A DNA stretch of 38,095 nucleotides from Desulfobacterales bacterium (GCA_027027005.1 JALVMN010000171.1:1-38095), one strand, 5' to 3'; shown: positions 1 through 8,954, numbered from the stretch's first letter. Numbers and translations are program-made. The notes: generated by a model from the letters alone, not told the origin.

Positions 1-368
1 CACTGGCCCAATTACTCAAGCGAAACGAGATCTTCTTTGATGACTTGAGGAGGTTTTGGCCTGAGCTTCCCCGGGTGGATGAATCAGTGGCAAGTGAGGT
101 GGAGACCAGGATCAAGTACGAGGGCTATATTGCAAGGCAAGAACGCCAGGTGGAAAAGCTCCTGAAGATGGAAGAAATCAAACTTCCCCTGGAAATCGAC
201 TACTATTCCATTCATGGACTATCAACAGAAGTGCGGCAGAAGCTGACCGAGATCCGACCACTAACCCTGGGCCAAGCATCCCGAATCCCTGGGGTGACAC
301 CGGCCGCACTGATGGCCATCCAGGTCCATCTGAAGCGAAATGAGACAAGCTCGACTGCGCAATACTAA
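1..368 (+). CDS. mnmG: MnmG (GidA), C-terminal fragment; 5' end outside window
   Basis: The open frame runs from base 3 with no stop, so the gene starts upstream of the window and only about 121 C-terminal residues are visible. They match the helical C-terminal domain of MnmG, the FAD enzyme that works with MnmE to place the carboxymethylaminomethyl group on U34 of certain tRNAs. Landmarks are the YEGYI segment, the IDYYSIHGLS segment and the near-terminal RPLTLGQASRIPGVTPAA segment, typical of the MnmE/tRNA-binding tail. The TTG at 45 that could look like a start lies inside the conserved domain and is not the real start. The end overlaps the next gene by 29 bases. Confidence 0.93.
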   Translation, partial: LAQLLKRNEIFFDDLRRFWPELPRVDESVASEVETRIKYEGYIARQERQVEKLLKMEEIKLPLEIDYYSIHGLSTEVRQKLTEIRPLTLGQASRIPGVTPAALMAIQVHLKRNETSSTAQY

Positions 369-1605
369 AAGGAGGCCGGTAAAAGCCCCCTACTTTTTTG
401 CCATCCTGATTTTTCTTTCCTGGGTGAGCCCTGCTCCAACCTTTCCCAAGCAAGCAAAAGAACCACCCATTGTAAAAGTCTGGCGAGCAAGGCCTTTGTC
501 CAAGAATATCACCTTGACCCATGTGGGTACCTTGTGCGCGGCGAGGAAGGTGCGGGTAAGCAGTGAGTTGGGCGGAGTCGTGGAAAGGCTCTATTTTGAG
601 GAGGGCCAGAGGGTCAAAAAGGGACAATTGCTTGCTGAGATAGGGACCAGCAGCTTGGGGCTTCAGGTCAAGGAAGCAAGGGCCGCCCTTGAAGCGGCCA
701 GGGCTAGGCTCCAGAGACTTGAGGCAGGGAGTCGTCCTGAGGAGATTTCAGTGGCAGAGGCCGCTTTGATGGAGGCAAGGGCCGCCCTTGCCGAGGCCGA
801 GCAAAATTATTCTCGCATGAGGCACCTTCACCACCGTGCAGTGGTCTCCCAAAGGGAGCTGGATGCTGCCAAAAGGATGGTTGATACTGCCAGAGCAAGG
901 GTCAAGGAGGCCGAAAAGCGCCTGGAACTGGCCAGAAAGGGCCCCAGGGCAGAGGACAAAAGGGAGGCCGCGGCCATGGTCATGCGGGCCGAGGCAGCCC
1001 TGGATGTGGCCTTGGACAGATTCAGAAAATCCAAGCTCCACGCCCCCTGCAGTGGGATAATAGCCTACCGCGGGGTGGAAGAGGGGGAGGTGATCGGCCC
1101 AGGATTTGTCATAACCCAGGTGGTGGATGACTCTGAATTTGAGGTGGTGGCCCACATAAATGAAGAGGACCTCCCCTATTTAAAAAAAGATGCCGTTTAC
1201 GCCTTCCTGGTGGATGCCATCCCTGGAAAGCAGTTCCGATGCCGCCTGAAATTCATAGCGCCTGCAGGTGATCCCAAAGGCCGCTCCTTCAGGGTGGAAT
1301 TCCAGGTCCTGGACACCCACCCCCGCATGGCAGACGGGATGAGTGCAAGGCTGCTACTCCCTTCAAGGCATGGAGGCAAGGGCATAAGTGTGCCTGTGAC
1401 ATGGCTCGTGGAGCAAAACGGGAGGCTGGGACTCTTCGTGGTCAAGGACGGCAGGGTAGAGTTTGTACCCGCCGAGCTTGGCAACTATTTCGAAAGGGAG
1501 GTGGAGATAGTAAAAGGAATAAGTATGGGAGACTTGGTTATCACCAATCCCTCGGGCCTTCGCCCGGGCCAGGCTGTTCTAGTGAAAGATATAGAGGTGA
1601 ACTGA
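340..1605 (+). CDS. RND efflux periplasmic adaptor (HlyD/MFP family)
   Basis: A membrane fusion protein of 421 residues that should bridge the inner-membrane pump encoded next to an outer-membrane channel. A basic N-terminus followed by a hydrophobic stretch (about residues 16-33) acts as signal or anchor. The first lipoyl half is at about 73-101 (GGVVERLYFEEGQRVKKGQL), followed by a long Ala/Glu/Arg-rich coiled-coil hairpin (about 108-222) and the second lipoyl half at about 233-255. A beta-barrel and membrane-proximal domain follow. The ATG at 340 lies inside mnmG and its ribosome site is weak, but no better in-frame start precedes the signal segment. The pump gene starts 7 bases after the stop, so the two are one operon. 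No outer-membrane factor gene is present in the window. Substrate unknown. Confidence 0.9.
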   Translation: MRQARLRNTKRRPVKAPYFFAILIFLSWVSPAPTFPKQAKEPPIVKVWRARPLSKNITLTHVGTLCAARKVRVSSELGGVVERLYFEEGQRVKKGQLLAEIGTSSLGLQVKEARAALEAARARLQRLEAGSRPEEISVAEAALMEARAALAEAEQNYSRMRHLHHRAVVSQRELDAAKRMVDTARARVKEAEKRLELARKGPRAEDKREAAAMVMRAEAALDVALDRFRKSKLHAPCSGIIAYRGVEEGEVIGPGFVITQVVDDSEFEVVAHINEEDLPYLKKDAVYAFLVDAIPGKQFRCRLKFIAPAGDPKGRSFRVEFQVLDTHPRMADGMSARLLLPSRHGGKGISVPVTWLVEQNGRLGLFVVKDGRVEFVPAELGNYFEREVEIVKGISMGDLVITNPSGLRPGQAVLVKDIEVN

Positions 1606-1612
1606 CTTCCCC

Positions 1613-4600
1613 ATGTTCCTCACCCGCTTCGGCATATCCAGGCCTGTGGTGGTAAGGCTTGCCTTGATCCTCATCCTGATCCTGGGGGTCTATTCCTACA
1701 GGGCCATGCCCCGATACCTGGACCCTGATCTCACCATAGGCGAGGCCCTGATAATCACCACCTGCCCCGGGTTCTCACCTGAAGAGGTGGAAAAGCTCAT
1801 AACTAACAAGCTCGAAGACCAACTGGAAGGCATCGGCCAAATCAGGCGCTACGAGTCCATTTCATTTGAGGGCACCTCCAAGATCCATGTCTTCTTCAAC
1901 ACAGGGCTTTCAGAATACGAGATAGACCGGGCCGTTGAAGATGTAAGAAACGCAGTGGACCAGGTGGAAGACCTCCCCCAAGAGGCCAACAAACCCAGGG
2001 TAATAGAGATCGAGATAGCGCTCTTCCCGGTGTGTCTGGTGGGGCTTTCAGGCCAGATCCCCATGATGCAACTCCAAGACATTGCCCAAGACATATCCGA
2101 GGTCTTGGAGAATATCGATGGGGTCTCGGAGGTGCAAATCATGGGGGAGCGGGACAAGGAGGTGTGGATAGAGCTGGACCCCTTGAAGCTCTCTGCCCTC
2201 TCCCTTTCAGTTGCAGATGTGGCAAGGGCTCTATCGGCCAGGGTAAGGAATCTTCCTGGAGGATGGGTTGAATTGGGCCCCCATGACACCTCCATCAGGA
2301 TGCTGGGTGAGCCCAGGCACATAAAGGACCTGAGCCAGATCGTGGTGGCCACAAAGGCAGGGCGGTCAGTGTTCCTGGGGGAGATTTCCACCATCAGGAC
2401 CACCCTTGAAAGGCCCAGGACCCTTACTTACATACACGAGGCCCCCGCCCTGGTGCTGGCGGTAAAGCGCAAGAGAAACACCAACATGATCCGGATAGTG
2501 GAAGAGGTCAAAGAAATCGTAAAAGGCCTCAAATCCCAGTATCCTGGCCTCGAGACCACCATATATTTCAATCAGGCAAGGGAGATCAAACGCCGCATAA
2601 CCGAGCTTCAGACCAATGCCGTCCTGGGAGTGATGGCGGTATTCTTGATCTTGTGGTTGTCCATGGGAATCAGGAACGCGGTATATGCATCCATCGGGAT
2701 CCCTGTGGCCTTCCTTCTCACCTTTATCTTCATGAGGTTCATGGGGCTGTCCATTGACGGGGTAACACTGTTTGCCCTGATCCTGGTCCTTGGCGTGATA
2801 GTGGACGATGCCATCGTGGTCCTTGAAAATATATTCCGCCACCGGGAGGAAGGAAAGTCAGTGACCAAGGCTGCCATTGACGGGTCAAGGGAAGTGGTGG
2901 CCCCTGTGGTGGCATCGGTCACCACCACCATGGCGGCCTTTTTCCCCTTACTTTTCATGGTGGGAGGGGTAATCGGCAGGTTCCTTGCCATTCTACCCAA
3001 GGTGGTAATCGCGGCCCTACTGTCCTCCCTCTTTGAGGTCTTTTATATGCTCCCGTCCCACGTGGTGGAGCTCACCCCCAGAAATGAGAAGGGAAAGAGG
3101 AGAAAGTTTGCCAGACGCCTTGACATCTTCACTCCCCTAAGGAGGATATATTACCCTTTCCTGAGGATGGTGCTGCGGCACAGATACATCTCCGTGGTAC
3201 TTATCATTTTTTCAACTTGCCTTGCCATCTTCCTGTACTTCCAGACCGACTTTGTCATGTTCCCCAAGTCTGATGCCTTTCCAAGATTCAATATCTATTT
3301 CGATTTGCCGGTGGGATCATCCCTTGATCGGACAAGGGATACCCTCATGGAGGTGAGCAAGTTGGTTAGGAAGAAACTGGAAAGGGACTTGGTTGCCCCC
3401 ATTGCCGTAGCAGGCATGAAAGAGGTCAATTACGAGCCTGTCTATGGCCCTCACTACGGCATGCTGAACGTGATACTGAAGCCAAAGGGCCAGAGGAGCG
3501 CCAGCGTAAAGGAGCTGATGGAATCGGTAAGGCCGGATGTCACAAGGCTACTCACTTCCATGGGTGCCACATCGGTTGTGCTGGAAAGGATGCTCGAAGG
3601 CCCCCCTGTGGGAAAAGACGTGGATCTCAAGATACAGGCAGCAGACTGGGACAGTGCGGCCGAGATCTCAAGGCTCATCAGGGCAGAACTTGGCAAGCAT
3701 CCCGGCATTGTGGACATAACTGACAACTACAATCGCGCAAAGCAGTTCCTGGAGGTAACCATAGACGAGGCAAAGGCCAAGCGAATTGGCCTCACCCAGC
3801 AAGATCTCACCATGGCTGTACAGGCCGCATTCCATGGCCTGAAAGTAGCAACCTACAATCAGGGGGAAAAGGCCCAGGAGATAAAACTCATCTATCCCGA
3901 AGAGCACCGAAGCAGGCTTCACGACCTGATGGACCTAAAAGTTGTGGTCCCAGGTGTGGGCCAGGTGCCTCTGAAAGAGGTGGCAGCGGTGAGACTTGTC
4001 CCGGGGTTCCATAACATTTACCACTACAATGGTGCCCAGACCGTTCGATTGACCGCCAACATCTCAGGCCAGGAAGCAAACAAGAAGGGCCTTCAAAGGT
4101 TTCTCTCCCACATAAAGGGTGAGGGCATGACCGCTGTAAAGGCAAACGCCATAGCCAGGGACCTCTTCCAGAAGATCAAGAAAGACTATCCCGGCGCCCG
4201 TTTGATAGCAGGGGGCCTTCAGGACGAGACCAACAAGTCGCTCCAGGACCTGAAAAAGGCCGCCTACCTTGCCCTGTTTCTCATCTTCTTCATCCTGGCC
4301 ATCCAGTTCAACTCATTTACCCAGCCACTCATAATCATGATGACCATCCCCTTTGTCACCCTCGGGGTCATGGTGGGATTGATCGTTAGCCAAAACCCCC
4401 TGACATTTGTGACCCTCATAGGGCTGTTAACCCTTGCAGGCATCGTGGTAAACGACGCCCTTGTACTAATAGACTTCATGAACAGGTTCCGCCATGACCC
4501 GGGCATCTCCTTTTATCAGGCCATTGTGAGGGCCTGCCACATAAGGATGCGGCCCATTTTGCTTACATCCATCACCACCATATTCGGCCTTGCCCCCATG

Positions 4601-4879
4601 GCCTTTGGGCTGGGGGGAAAATCCATCTTCTGGGCACCGCTTGCAACCGCCATCATGTGGGGACTTGGCTTTGCCACCTTCCTGATCCTCACCATGGTCC
4701 CAGCATACTACGCCATCCTGCAAGATCTGTCTTTGCTGCTGAGGGCTAAAAAAAGGCCCCGCCAAGAGGTGCTAAAAGAGATAGACGAGGCCTTTGATTG
4801 GGAAGTGCTAAAGCCCTATTATTCGCTTTCTGTCAAGGCATCAACCCAGCGGCGGGCATTCACCTCTTCTGGAGAGTAG
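1613..4879 (+). CDS. RND-family efflux pump, inner-membrane permease
   Basis: At 1088 residues this is a full-length AcrB-type proton-driven pump. The order is the usual one: an N-terminal membrane helix (about 10-30), a large periplasmic porter/docking region, a membrane block from about 334 to 490, a second helix at about 527, the second periplasmic region, and a final membrane block from about 881 to 1042. The paired aspartates of the proton relay are visible in TM4 as GVIVDDAIVVLEN (D398, D399). This favours the hydrophobe/amphiphile branch, but substrate cannot be read from sequence. It forms an operon with the adaptor. Its last 61 bases overlap the end of the convergent flavoprotein gene, so the extreme C-terminus (after about residue 1068) is probably unconserved. 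Confidence 0.95.
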   Translation: MFLTRFGISRPVVVRLALILILILGVYSYRAMPRYLDPDLTIGEALIITTCPGFSPEEVEKLITNKLEDQLEGIGQIRRYESISFEGTSKIHVFFNTGLSEYEIDRAVEDVRNAVDQVEDLPQEANKPRVIEIEIALFPVCLVGLSGQIPMMQLQDIAQDISEVLENIDGVSEVQIMGERDKEVWIELDPLKLSALSLSVADVARALSARVRNLPGGWVELGPHDTSIRMLGEPRHIKDLSQIVVATKAGRSVFLGEISTIRTTLERPRTLTYIHEAPALVLAVKRKRNTNMIRIVEEVKEIVKGLKSQYPGLETTIYFNQAREIKRRITELQTNAVLGVMAVFLILWLSMGIRNAVYASIGIPVAFLLTFIFMRFMGLSIDGVTLFALILVLGVIVDDAIVVLENIFRHREEGKSVTKAAIDGSREVVAPVVASVTTTMAAFFPLLFMVGGVIGRFLAILPKVVIAALLSSLFEVFYMLPSHVVELTPRNEKGKRRKFARRLDIFTPLRRIYYPFLRMVLRHRYISVVLIIFSTCLAIFLYFQTDFVMFPKSDAFPRFNIYFDLPVGSSLDRTRDTLMEVSKLVRKKLERDLVAPIAVAGMKEVNYEPVYGPHYGMLNVILKPKGQRSASVKELMESVRPDVTRLLTSMGATSVVLERMLEGPPVGKDVDLKIQAADWDSAAEISRLIRAELGKHPGIVDITDNYNRAKQFLEVTIDEAKAKRIGLTQQDLTMAVQAAFHGLKVATYNQGEKAQEIKLIYPEEHRSRLHDLMDLKVVVPGVGQVPLKEVAAVRLVPGFHNIYHYNGAQTVRLTANISGQEANKKGLQRFLSHIKGEGMTAVKANAIARDLFQKIKKDYPGARLIAGGLQDETNKSLQDLKKAAYLALFLIFFILAIQFNSFTQPLIIMMTIPFVTLGVMVGLIVSQNPLTFVTLIGLLTLAGIVVNDALVLIDFMNRFRHDPGISFYQAIVRACHIRMRPILLTSITTIFGLAPMAFGLGGKSIFWAPLATAIMWGLGFATFLILTMVPAYYAILQDLSLLLRAKKRPRQEVLKEIDEAFDWEVLKPYYSLSVKASTQRRAFTSSGE

Positions 4880-6492
4880 TCGGGAAGCAGTATGGGGGCG
4901 ATCTTGGGGTTGTCCACCCCTGCCTCCTCCAGCTCCTTTTCAAAGCGGACCACATGGTCCAGGGTAAGGGGCTTAAATGACACCCCACCTTTTACATATT
5001 GGGCCGCATTGGTGCCGGCCCTCCTGCCAAAGGTAATGATGTCCTGGAGGCTGTTTCCCATGAGGCGGTTTTCTCCATGGATGCCCCCCACCACCTCACC
5101 TGCTGCAAACAGGCCGGCCACAGAGGTCTCGGCCTTTTCATTTATCTTTATCCCGCCGTTTTGGTAGTGGAGGGTGGGATATACCAGCATGGGCTCCTTG
5201 CTGATGTCGATACCGTGGCGCTTGAACTGGATGAATTTGGCTGGCAGTTCTTTCCTGACCGTGCCCTCACCGTGGAGGAGATCGATCATGGGGGAGTCCA
5301 GCCACAACCCAACCCTTCCCGTGGGAGTCATGATGCCCTTGCCCCTTTCCATGGCCTCCCTGATGAGCTCGGCTGATTCCACATCGCGCGGCTCCAATGG
5401 AAAACAGAACTGCTCGCCATCGATGTTTAGGACATGGGCCCCCAGGCCTCTCACCTTTTCGGTTATGAGGAGCCCCACATTCTGCTCAGGATAGACCGCA
5501 CCCGTGGGATGGTATTGCGTGGAGTAAAGGTAGCGGTTGCCCACCCCCACCCGGTAGGCCAGGACCACGCCGTCCATGGTGGCCCCATAGTGGTTTGTGG
5601 TGGCAAATCCCTTTATATGGAGCCTGCCGAACCCTCCTGTGGCAAGCACCACTGCCTTGGCCCTTACCACATAGAATTCTTGGGTTTCCAGGTTGTAGAG
5701 GATCGCACCTGCACACTTTCCATCCTGGTCCAGGAGCAACTCCACTGCGGGCGAGAATTCCATGATGTTGATGCTTTCATGACGATTGCGGGCCTCATCG
5801 CGGAGCACCCGCATTATCTCAGCCCCTGTCATGTCTCCTGCCGAGTGCATACGCTTTCGCGAAGAGCCACCGAAATGGGTGACGAACAGCCTGCCATCAG
5901 GCAGCTTGTTGAACATCATGCCCAGCTCTTCAAGCCATGCTATGGAAAGGGGTGCATCATGGGCCAAGGCAGCCACCAGCTTGGGGTCATTGGTGAAGTG
6001 GCCGCCTCCCACCGTATCCAGGTAATGATAAAAAGGGGAGTCACACTCCTGGGTGGCGGCCTGGATTCCACCCTCGGCCATTACGGTGTTGGAGTCGCCG
6101 TGGCGCAGCTTGGTGGCCATGGTCACCTTCACCCCGTTTTCAGAGGCCATGAGGGCCGCAGAAGTGGCAGCCCCCCCGCCTCCAATGATCAACACATCGG
6201 TGTCATGGTGTATCTGGGACAGGTCCACCTTGTCAGGCCTGATCATTGACCTTGACTCCAGCAGGTCTGCCACCTCTTCCTGGAACAGGTCCCCTTTGTT
6301 GGGGCCCACCCTCACCAGGCGTCTTCCCTCTTTCTGGTAGTCAGGGTGATATTTGCTCAGGACCTTTTCCCGCTCCTCCATGCTCAGGGCAGGATAGTGT
6401 TCATTCCTGCGGGCCATTTCCACCCGAGCGGGTCGAGTGGCCTCCACCCGCTTGATCAGTTCCTTGAGTTCTGGGGTGTATGGCATTTCCAA
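4819..6492 (-). CDS. Fumarate reductase/succinate dehydrogenase-like flavoprotein (TfrA-like)
   Basis: A 557-residue FAD subunit of the fumarate reductase superfamily. After an atypical N-terminal stretch of about 95 residues comes the Rossmann FAD motif GGGGAATSA (104-112). The active-site segments are QYHPTG (326-331), PTLHYQNGG (439-447) and HGENRLMGNSL (472-482). In membrane FrdA/SdhA the FAD is attached to a His in a SHTV-type motif; here the equivalent is SNTVMAEGG with Asn135, so FAD should be bound non-covalently. No membrane-anchor gene (FrdC/D, SdhC/D) is nearby. It is last in the operon hdrC-hdrB-FeS-flavoprotein, like a thiol:fumarate reductase A subunit. Fumarate is the likeliest acceptor, but another enoate or a role inside an Hdr-type complex is possible. 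Confidence 0.88.
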   Translation of the reverse strand: MEMPYTPELKELIKRVEATRPARVEMARRNEHYPALSMEEREKVLSKYHPDYQKEGRRLVRVGPNKGDLFQEEVADLLESRSMIRPDKVDLSQIHHDTDVLIIGGGGAATSAALMASENGVKVTMATKLRHGDSNTVMAEGGIQAATQECDSPFYHYLDTVGGGHFTNDPKLVAALAHDAPLSIAWLEELGMMFNKLPDGRLFVTHFGGSSRKRMHSAGDMTGAEIMRVLRDEARNRHESINIMEFSPAVELLLDQDGKCAGAILYNLETQEFYVVRAKAVVLATGGFGRLHIKGFATTNHYGATMDGVVLAYRVGVGNRYLYSTQYHPTGAVYPEQNVGLLITEKVRGLGAHVLNIDGEQFCFPLEPRDVESAELIREAMERGKGIMTPTGRVGLWLDSPMIDLLHGEGTVRKELPAKFIQFKRHGIDISKEPMLVYPTLHYQNGGIKINEKAETSVAGLFAAGEVVGGIHGENRLMGNSLQDIITFGRRAGTNAAQYVKGGVSFKPLTLDHVVRFEKELEEAGVDNPKIAPILLPDYSPEEVNARRWVDALTESE

Positions 6493-6581
6493 CTCCTTTC
6501 TATCTGGTCCGCTTCAGCCCGTTCCTTCCTTTTCAGGCCGGTCTGTCGGGTCCAAGGGTGTTTTCAAGCTTTGGAACATGA

Positions 6582-7385
6582 TTAAAGATACCTGGTATCC
6601 TTTGGCATCCAGGTCCCTGGAGGGGCCAGGTCTGGTTCTCGCTCCCTCTCGTCGTAGAGGCGTTGCAATTCTTCCTTGCTCATCTTGGTGAGATCTTCCA
6701 GCATCTGGTCGTACTTTCCCTCCGTGATCTCCTGGACCCTCTTTTTCAAGTGCTGGGCCCGAGGCTGAAGATACTTGCCATACAGGCGACGGGCCAACTG
6801 GGCCATGTGATACTGGGGCAGCTCCCCCATGCAGCGGCTGGCACACAGCCCACACTGGATGCAGTCAAAGGAGAGCCTTGCAGCCTTTTCAATGTCACCC
6901 TGCTTGAGTGCGGCGATGTAGTCCATCACCTCGATGTCCATGGGGCATGCCTTTGTGCAGGCATTGCAGGCCACACATCTGAACAGTTCCGGGTAAAGGG
7001 TGTAGATGGAATCCGCAGTGGGCTCGAGCGTTTCAATGTCATAGGCGGCCCTGTTGGCCGGGTAAAAAGGGATCTGGGTGAGATACATGTCTGGTTCCAC
7101 CACCGTCTGGCAGGCCAGCCCAAAGTAGAGTTTGTAGTCGCCCGCCTTTCGGTAAACCGTGGCACAGGCCCCGCATATCCCACCTCTGCACCCAGCCCCC
7201 CGAATATACCTAAAACCCGCATACTCCATAGCCTTCATGATGGTGAGGGTCTCGGGGACCTCGTATCTCTTCCCCATTATATAAATAGGAATGGTCTTTG
7301 CGCCCTCTGGCAGGATGGTCCTGTCGCCTGTGGCCATCTTTTGTGCCTGGGCCTGAGAGGATTGGGTTTTCTCAGCCATGTTCAA
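6582..7385 (-). CDS. Fumarate reductase-type iron-sulfur subunit (SdhB/TfrB N-half-like)
   Basis: A 267-residue electron-transfer subunit. An N-terminal ferredoxin fold carries a 2Fe-2S site (C66, C71, C74 and C92). A C-terminal module carries two four-Cys ferredoxin motifs: C137, C140, C143, C147 and C175, C178, C181, C185. Standard SdhB binds 2Fe-2S, 4Fe-4S and 3Fe-4S; here both C-terminal motifs have four Cys, so two 4Fe-4S clusters are predicted. A charged tail of about 75 residues follows. In methanogen TfrB this module is fused to an HdrB-like domain; here the HdrB part is the separate gene just upstream, 23 bases away. It should connect the flavoprotein with the Hdr subunits. Confidence 0.9.
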   Translation of the reverse strand: MNMAEKTQSSQAQAQKMATGDRTILPEGAKTIPIYIMGKRYEVPETLTIMKAMEYAGFRYIRGAGCRGGICGACATVYRKAGDYKLYFGLACQTVVEPDMYLTQIPFYPANRAAYDIETLEPTADSIYTLYPELFRCVACNACTKACPMDIEVMDYIAALKQGDIEKAARLSFDCIQCGLCASRCMGELPQYHMAQLARRLYGKYLQPRAQHLKKRVQEITEGKYDQMLEDLTKMSKEELQRLYDEREREPDLAPPGTWMPKDTRYL

Positions 7386-7408
7386 CTCTCCTGATCCTGT
7401 TCGCCCCT

Positions 7409-8296
7409 TCAGGGACTGATATATTTTTTGGCCTTGAGGAGCTCCAAGGCGGCCTCATGGTTCAATTCAAAGTGACATATCTCTGGGTCCAATCCCAGGG
7501 AAACGGCCAAAAGCTGGGTAAAATAGAATGTGGGGAGGGATTGGTCCAGCCTTCCATCTTCTGCCAACTGCTCTCCTCCCTGGACAAGATTGAACTCGCA
7601 CAAGGGGCAGCTCAATATCAGGGCATCTGCACCTGCCCGGGAAGCAGACCTCATTATTGCCAGCACCGCCTCCCTTGCCGCTTCAGGGTTCCCCAGGACC
7701 TGGTAAGAACCGCAGCAGCGGTCACTGGCTGGGAATGGGACTGCAGATGCCCCCAAGGCCTCCAGCATCCGGCCCATGAGCTGGAAACTTCCCAGCGGCT
7801 CGATGGCAATCTCCCTGGGTCTTTGTAATGTGCAGCCATAGTAGGGGGCAAGCCTCAGCCCCTCAAGAGGGACCTTGACCTCTTTTCTCAGCCTTTCCCA
7901 GCCCACTTGATCCCGCAAGAAGCTGAGGAGATGTACCACCTCCACCTCCACCTCCCCCTCATAGTCGGGCTCTTCGTCCATGAAGAGATTTATGGTCTTT
8001 CTCTTTTCAGGGTCGTGGCGCATCATGAGATTGGCCCTTGCCAGGGTGTTGTAACACATGGAACAAAGGGTCACCACCGTGTCATGCCCCTGCTCTTTAA
8101 CCCGGATCAGGTCTCTCACAGGGGCCACCTGATGGATGAGGTCGTCTTCTGCCAGGGAATGGACCGCCCCACAGCAATTCCACCTGGGCAACTCCACCAA
8201 CTCCACTCCCAATACCGCCATGGATTCAATGGCTGAGCGATCCAGGTTCTTGGCCTTGCTTTTCAAAGTACAGCCAGGATAATAGCTTACCTTCAT
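7409..8296 (-). CDS. hdrB: Heterodisulfide reductase subunit B-like protein (two CCG domains)
   Basis: A 295-residue HdrB family protein. Two cysteine-rich CCG domains are complete. The first has C9, C41-C42 and C78-x2-C81; the second has C155, C194-C195 and C230-x2-C233. In methanogen HdrB such domains hold the non-cubane 4Fe-4S clusters that cleave a disulfide. It follows hdrC by 9 bases and precedes the iron-sulfur subunit by 23, so the proteins are surely made together. Methanogens use CoM-S-S-CoB; in this background the substrate could be a small-molecule disulfide or a protein disulfide such as a DsrC-type one. That substrate is inference. Confidence 0.92.
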   Translation of the reverse strand: MKVSYYPGCTLKSKAKNLDRSAIESMAVLGVELVELPRWNCCGAVHSLAEDDLIHQVAPVRDLIRVKEQGHDTVVTLCSMCYNTLARANLMMRHDPEKRKTINLFMDEEPDYEGEVEVEVVHLLSFLRDQVGWERLRKEVKVPLEGLRLAPYYGCTLQRPREIAIEPLGSFQLMGRMLEALGASAVPFPASDRCCGSYQVLGNPEAAREAVLAIMRSASRAGADALILSCPLCEFNLVQGGEQLAEDGRLDQSLPTFYFTQLLAVSLGLDPEICHFELNHEAALELLKAKKYISP

Positions 8297-8305
8297 GGTT
8301 ATTCC

Positions 8306-8713
8306 TTAACTGGTAAATTTTCTGAAAGCAGCCACGAGTGCGATCTGTGGACATTCCTTTACGGTTTCAGCCGGAAGTTCAGCTAGTCTTATGAAGTCCT
8401 CATTCTTTCTAAGGGTCATGACTCTTAGGGCCTCCATTATCTTGGGGATGTCAAGGCCCCTTGGGCAGAGCACCTCACATGAGTGGCAAGCAGCACAAAC
8501 CCAGCAGGTGTTTAACCTTTCCATCTCCTCGGCCCTACCCAACTGGGCCAATCGAATGAGTCTGCGGGGTGAGACATCCATCTGCCTGCACATGGGGCAG
8601 GCCCCGGCACATGTGCCACACTGAAAACACATGTGGACCTTCTGCCCGCTGATCTTTTCCAATCTTTCCAGGAATTCCCTGTCAATCTGCTTTGAAGATA
8701 TCTTAACGGTCAC
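8306..8713 (-). CDS. hdrC: Heterodisulfide reductase subunit C-like ferredoxin
   Basis: A 135-residue HdrC-type protein with two 4Fe-4S motifs: CFQCGTCAGACP near the N-terminus and CWVCAACHSCEVLCP in the middle. It should pass electrons to or from the HdrB partner. The start chosen is the GTG at 8713, with GGAGG nine bases upstream. An upstream in-frame start at 8773 is ruled out because a good sigma-70 promoter (8742-8770) lies between the two. This is the first gene of the four-gene redox operon. Confidence 0.88.
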   Translation of the reverse strand: MTVKISSKQIDREFLERLEKISGQKVHMCFQCGTCAGACPMCRQMDVSPRRLIRLAQLGRAEEMERLNTCWVCAACHSCEVLCPRGLDIPKIMEALRVMTLRKNEDFIRLAELPAETVKECPQIALVAAFRKFTS

Positions 8714-8741
8714 GGCCTTATTCCTCCAGACAAGGTAACAG

Positions 8742-8770
8742 CTTATACTAGGCCGAATGCATCTTGTCAA
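8742..8770 (-). promoter_or_regulatory. Sigma-70-type promoter of the hdrC-hdrB-Tfr-like operon
   Basis: Reading the minus strand, a perfect -35 TTGACA (8765-8770) is followed by a 17-base spacer and the -10 TATAAG (8742-8747). Transcription would start at about 8735, leaving a leader of about 22 bases that carries the GGAGG site used by hdrC. It also settles the hdrC start. Confidence 0.7.
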
Positions 8771-8850
8771 CATCCTCCGGGGTGAGCATTCCAGAGGCCA
8801 AGATGCATGAAATTTTCCCTTTAATCTTCAAGCATTAGGGTAACCTATTT

Positions 8851-8867
8851 TTTGCTTGACAAGCAAA
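8851..8867. promoter_or_regulatory. 17-bp palindrome in the divergent intergenic region, possible operator
   Basis: The sequence TTTGCTTGACAAGCAAA has perfect 7-bp arms around a 3-base centre. It lies between the divergent Tfr/Hdr-like and dsr operons and contains the -35 element of the predicted dsr promoter, so a bound dimeric regulator would block or modulate that promoter. The regulator is unknown and none is encoded in the window. Confidence 0.5.
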
Positions 8868-8885
8868 GCTCAGTTTGTCTATAGG
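8856..8885 (+). promoter_or_regulatory. Putative promoter of the rsbRD-like/dsrMKJOP operon
   Basis: A perfect TTGACA (8856-8861) is followed after 18 bases by TATAGG (8880-8885). Transcription would begin near 8892, giving a leader of about 115 bases before the first gene. The -35 lies inside the 17-bp palindrome. Confidence 0.5.
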
Positions 8886-8954
8886 ACTCCATCAATACGA
8901 AGGCAGAAATGCTTTAAGATTTTGAGGTCTTAGCAATTTTTGCGCCTCCAAGGC

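Noticed and set aside
5434-6249. Long plus-strand open frame (271 codons) opposite the flavoprotein gene
   Set aside because: The minus strand carries an intact fumarate-reductase-type protein with all motifs; the plus-frame product has no recognisable features and is a codon-bias shadow.
6663-7394. Plus-strand frame of 243 codons opposite the iron-sulfur subunit
   Set aside because: It mirrors the complete ferredoxin-motif protein on the minus strand and has no own ribosome site or motif.
8714-8773. Longer hdrC starting at 8773
   Set aside because: The added 20 residues lie across the -35/-10 promoter elements, and a well-placed GGAGG precedes the GTG at 8713.
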